A stretch of 64,000 nucleotides of DNA from Flectonema sp. DT1601 (taxonomy: Eukaryota > Euglenozoa > Diplonemea > Diplonemida > Diplonemidae): positions 554,823 to 618,822 of the forward strand of contig OZ025807.1 in the NCBI GenBank assembly GCA_964019425.1, in the 5' to 3' direction. A program made the translations under genes and the position numbers. Position 1 is the first letter of the stretch; each line of letters opens with the position of its first letter. Below, piece after piece: positions 60,820-64,000 of the stretch. Under the pieces are notes generated by a model. That model made no database searches and was not told the DNA's origin. It worked only from the letters and a program-made list of their open reading frames with translations.

Positions 60820-63173
60820 ATGGATAGAGATCTCGGGGGATTCTTTGGTGGGCTAAATGAAGCCGGTAGGGGGATAAGTATTAATCCAAAAGATAGAAAG
60901 GTCGCTGTAGACGAAGACGAATCATGGGAGGAGAGCACTGTAGACGAAGCAGAGGCATTAGAAGAGGAAGAGGAGGAAATGGAAATCGATGGTGAAGAAG
61001 AAGAAGAAGACTACGAAGAAGAAGATGAGGAAGAGTATGAAGAAATTGAAGAAGAAGAGAAACCATCAAAAGCAACAACAAGTATAATTGGAGGTGCGGA
61101 AACTGTTAAGATTTCTGAGGGTCAAAAACAAGACAACACATCTTGGTTAGATCTACCACTTTGTAAACCTCTCCAGCATTCAATAGCTGAGTGTGGTTGG
61201 ATTACTCCAACACCAGTTCAGTGTAAAGCCATCCCGATGGCTATCGAAGGCTACGATGTCTGCTGTCGAGCTGTTACTGGCAGCGGTAAGACCGGAACGT
61301 TCTTGATTCCAATATTACAACGTCTGTTAACAGATAAACCACAAAAGGTTAGTATTCGGGCTGTCGCTATTCTTCCAACTAGAGAGTTAGCTGTTCAATG
61401 TTTTAATATGTTAGAACAATTATCAAAAAGGTTCAGCAACATCAGAAAGAGTTTAGTAATTGGAGGACTTAGTGTAGCTGCTCAACAACGAGAACTACGA
61501 AACAGACCTGAAGTAGTCGTAGCAACTCCAGGGAGACTGATCGATGCTCTTCGTAACGCGCAGGGTGTTTCGTTGGAGGGACTTGAAATTCTTGTTTTAG
61601 ACGAGGCAGACAGACTTCTGTCACTCGGATTCAGATCACAGCTGGAAGAACTATTAAAGCATTGCCCTACCACTCGTCAGACTCTTCTTTTATCAGCGAC
61701 TATGACTCGTGAGGTTAATGAACTCGCTTCTCTATCACTTGATAAACCACTTAACGTTGATGTTGGTCACGTAGCTATTGCTTCTAATTTAACTCAGGAG
61801 TTCATTAGACTACCGAAGGATTCTGAAGACCCAGCTCGTCTTTCTTATATTTCGTGTTTGTGTACTCACGAGTTTAGAAAGGGTGTTATCGTATTCTGTG
61901 ATAAAAAGGCTCGTGCGGAACGAGTAAAGGCTCTGTTAGAGTTACTGGGAGTCAAGTGTACTGAACTTCATCAAAATATTTCACAAACTGAGAGGCTTGA
62001 GGCCCTTGACAAGTTCCGCACACGAGCAGTTGACATCCTAGTTACTACAGAAGTTGCTGCTAGAGGACTTGACATAGCAGGAGTACGAACTGTTATAAAT
62101 TACGATCTCCCAGCTGACATCACGGGATACGTTCATCGTGTTGGTAGAACCGCGAGAATTGGAAATATTGGGAGAGCTGTTTCATTTGTGGGTGAGAAGA
62201 ATTTAGTTCTCATGAAGAAAGTCGTCAAACTTTCAAAATCACAAATTGGTTCTTCCGCTACGTCAAAAATACGTCGTCGTGTGATAGAAGATGACCGCGT
62301 GTCTGCGATGGACAGAAAAGTAAAATCGATGAGTGAAAAACTTCGCGAACGTGTGACCCACAAAGCCATGGAACGCGAACTAGCAAACGCCGAACGCAAA
62401 GTCTCAAAACAACAAAACACTGTTAAGTTTATGGCTGAAATTCAAGCGAGGTATCCAAATTACTTTTATTTATATTTTATATCAACGTTGTTACTGTTTT
62501 TATAAAACAACAACAATCACAACATAATTAACACAGACCAAAGGCCACCTGGTTCTCAACAGAATCAGAGAAGAAATCCCTCCGTAAGAGAGACAAGTCT
62601 CAAATAGAGATTTCTTCAGGTTTAGATGACCTCGACGAATACGTCACTGGTGGACTCCCTAACGCATTTCACGCTGAGAAGAAGAGAAAGCAGGGTGATC
62701 CTGGATCTAAGGTATGCTATTGAACTTTCGGTAATTATTTATATTCTATTATTTTCATCACATAAAACAAACAAACAGATGGACCGCATGGAAGAACAAG
62801 CCAGAAAGGTTAAGGAAACAGCTCCTACAAACGATAAATACGGTAAGATATACCAACCTGCAAAGTTCGAAAAGCTACGTGGAAAATCGATGAGAAAAGC
62901 AAATGTAACCGAGTACAGGGCTCAACGTAAAGAAAAAATGTTGGAAAAGGTGTGTTTTTTTTTTTCTTTTTCAAACAAAAAATAAAAACAAAAAATCAAC
63001 AACAACAACAACAACAACAACAACAAACAATAATACCACAGCTTGCGAAGGCTGAAAACAGTCGCAAGGGAACCAATAAGAAGTCAGGAAAAGAGCGTAA
63101 GAAGGAGTGGAGCTTTAAGGAACGCAAGGGTGTTTCCTTTAAATCGAAGAAGAAGTACAAAAGACATAAGTAA
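60820..63173 (+). CDS. DEAD-box ATP-dependent RNA helicase, DDX27/Drs1-like
   Basis: Four exons (60820-62450, 62537-62711, 62779-62949, 63042-63173) encode 702 residues; introns of 86, 67 and 92 nt with acceptors acacag, aaacag and ccacag. The family acts in the nucleolus in large ribosomal subunit assembly. Visible: an acidic N-terminus; Q motif; Walker A VTGSGKTG near residue 152; PTRELAVQ; TPGRLID; DEAD at residues 261-264; SATM; TTEVAARGLDI; HRVGRTAR; then the Drs1-type tail with RPKATWFSTESEKK, coiled coil and a Lys-rich C-terminus (KSKKKYKRHK). An upstream in-frame ATG is absent; the open frame before 60820 lies upstream of the acceptor (60806-60807). The family call is strong because the C-terminal extension matches as well as the core. 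Confidence 0.93.
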
Positions 63174-63649
63174 ACTAACTAATTACTGTTTGCTATTTGT
63201 TGTTTGTACCATTCATTTTTTTATGACAACTACTATTTTTTTTTGTGAAATACTTGTTGAGGCAATTTATATTTAAAAGACGAGAGTCCACCTCAATGTG
63301 AATCAGTGCAATCTTTCTTACGGTCAATATATATTCATTACCCTTCTGTTTTTACTTTTTTTTTTTTTTTTTTTTCCATCATTTTTTTTGGTTGCACATC
63401 GCTGAATCACAGCGACGTTCCTGTCCCTCAGAGTTTATGTATTTGAGGGAAATAAGAAAGTACTTATTATCATGTCTGTTTGTTAAGTATTCGATGCCAA
63501 ATTACTTAAAGAAAATTTTATTCATCTCTCCTCCTCATCAGCGATTTCTTCGAAGTATGCCTGTCTCATTGGGTTAAAAGTTATTATTATGTGTGTTGTA
63601 TGTAACTGAAAAAAAATTTATTTATTTATTTCAGGTTTTTTTTAGTAGG
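63174..63649. other. intergenic spacer
   Basis: This 476-base AT-rich spacer has a T-run (63357-63375). Acceptors ttcag (63634) and tttag (63645) lie just before the last gene. No gene is seen. Confidence 0.55.
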
Positions 63650-64000
63650 ATGTTGGTAGTTATTTGTTTGGTACTACTGGAGTGTGTCTTGTGTTCACTT
63701 GCAGTGGAAGAGTGTTCTTCAATTTCAGTTGTTGAGGAACAGTTGCTTAAGAAACATCCTCAAAACATCAAAGGGTACGAAGCGATAGGAGACGAGTTGC
63801 ATTCCCTACGACACTACGAAAGAGCACTCCACTATCACAAAATGGTTTTAAAAAAAAATACTGACGTATTATCACTGGTCGCAGTGGCGACCGATTTAAA
63901 AAAATTACATCAATACAACGAAGCACTCTCTGAGCTACAACGATTACCCCCGACAGTATTAAAAGTGAAGGATGTCGCTCTCTTTAAAGCTTCCTTACTT
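63650..64000 (+). CDS. secreted or ER-lumenal helical-repeat (TPR-like) protein, 3' partial
   Basis: 117 codons are visible and the frame is open at the window edge. The N-terminus is a clear signal peptide (MLVVICLVLLECVLCSLA). After it come paired amphipathic helices with TPR-like spacing (GYEAIGDELHSLRHYERAL and later HQYNEALSELQRL, about 36 residues apart). That is consistent with an ER chaperone partner of the DNAJC3/P58 type or another lumenal TPR protein, but no J domain is in view. The start follows an AG acceptor 5 or 16 bases upstream. Confidence 0.7.
   Translation, partial: MLVVICLVLLECVLCSLAVEECSSISVVEEQLLKKHPQNIKGYEAIGDELHSLRHYERALHYHKMVLKKNTDVLSLVAVATDLKKLHQYNEALSELQRLPPTVLKVKDVALFKASLL

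Overview
The window looks like nuclear DNA of a protist that uses spliced-leader trans-splicing. All thirteen host protein genes between 34.0 and 64.0 kb lie on the + strand. Each has a pyrimidine-rich AG acceptor shortly before its start codon. Cis introns are short (66-153 nt), GT-AG, and mostly end in a short AC-rich motif such as aacag, aaacag or cacag. One-strand gene arrays with an acceptor before every gene are known from Euglenozoa (kinetoplastids, diplonemids), dinoflagellates and perkinsids. A diplonemid-like or other intron-bearing euglenozoan fits, but no spliced-leader RNA gene was found in the window and the organism is not settled.

Bases 1-33.9 kb are a repeat island. The main occupants are three copies (A, B, C) of a very large, GC-rich LINE-type (non-LTR) lineage with a restriction-like endonuclease. 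Copy A runs off the left edge and has one uninterrupted frame of more than 13.6 kb. It encodes zinc fingers, an OTU deubiquitinase domain, reverse transcriptase, endonuclease, two USP-type deubiquitinase domains, viroplasmin-like modules (the N-terminal RNA/DNA-hybrid-binding domain of RNase H1), RNase H-like folds and a terminal zinc finger. B and C are 5'-truncated relatives that keep the USP and the downstream part. Long in-frame tandem repeats (87, 171, 321 and about 60 bp) sit between the domains. Around them are 5'-truncated LINEs of a second type with a canonical RNase H and a CCHC knuckle (D, E, F), a tRNA-derived SINE, scattered 3'-end fragments in both orientations, and one tRNA-Glu(CTC) gene on the minus strand. 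LINE F sits a few bases upstream of that tRNA and is flanked by an 18-19 bp target duplication.

Bases 34.0-64.0 kb are AT-rich host sequence. In order the genes are: a secreted or surface protein with a Thr/Pro stalk, a multi-pass membrane protein with an SH3-like insert, a serine carboxypeptidase, a CELF/Bruno-like protein with four RRMs, a short unknown basic protein, histidine ammonia-lyase, a coiled-coil protein with a possible C-terminal CID domain, a MAPEG protein, a NadD/NMNAT-type adenylyltransferase, a long unknown coiled-coil protein, a second coiled-coil protein with an FYxxYxPxK N-terminal motif, a DDX27/Drs1-like DEAD-box helicase, and the start of a secreted helical-repeat protein. 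They share transcription direction but no common pathway. Spacers are full of A and T homopolymers. The largest (41.96-46.99 kb) holds no gene I can support, and a 290 bp (TTTTA)n array follows histidine ammonia-lyase.
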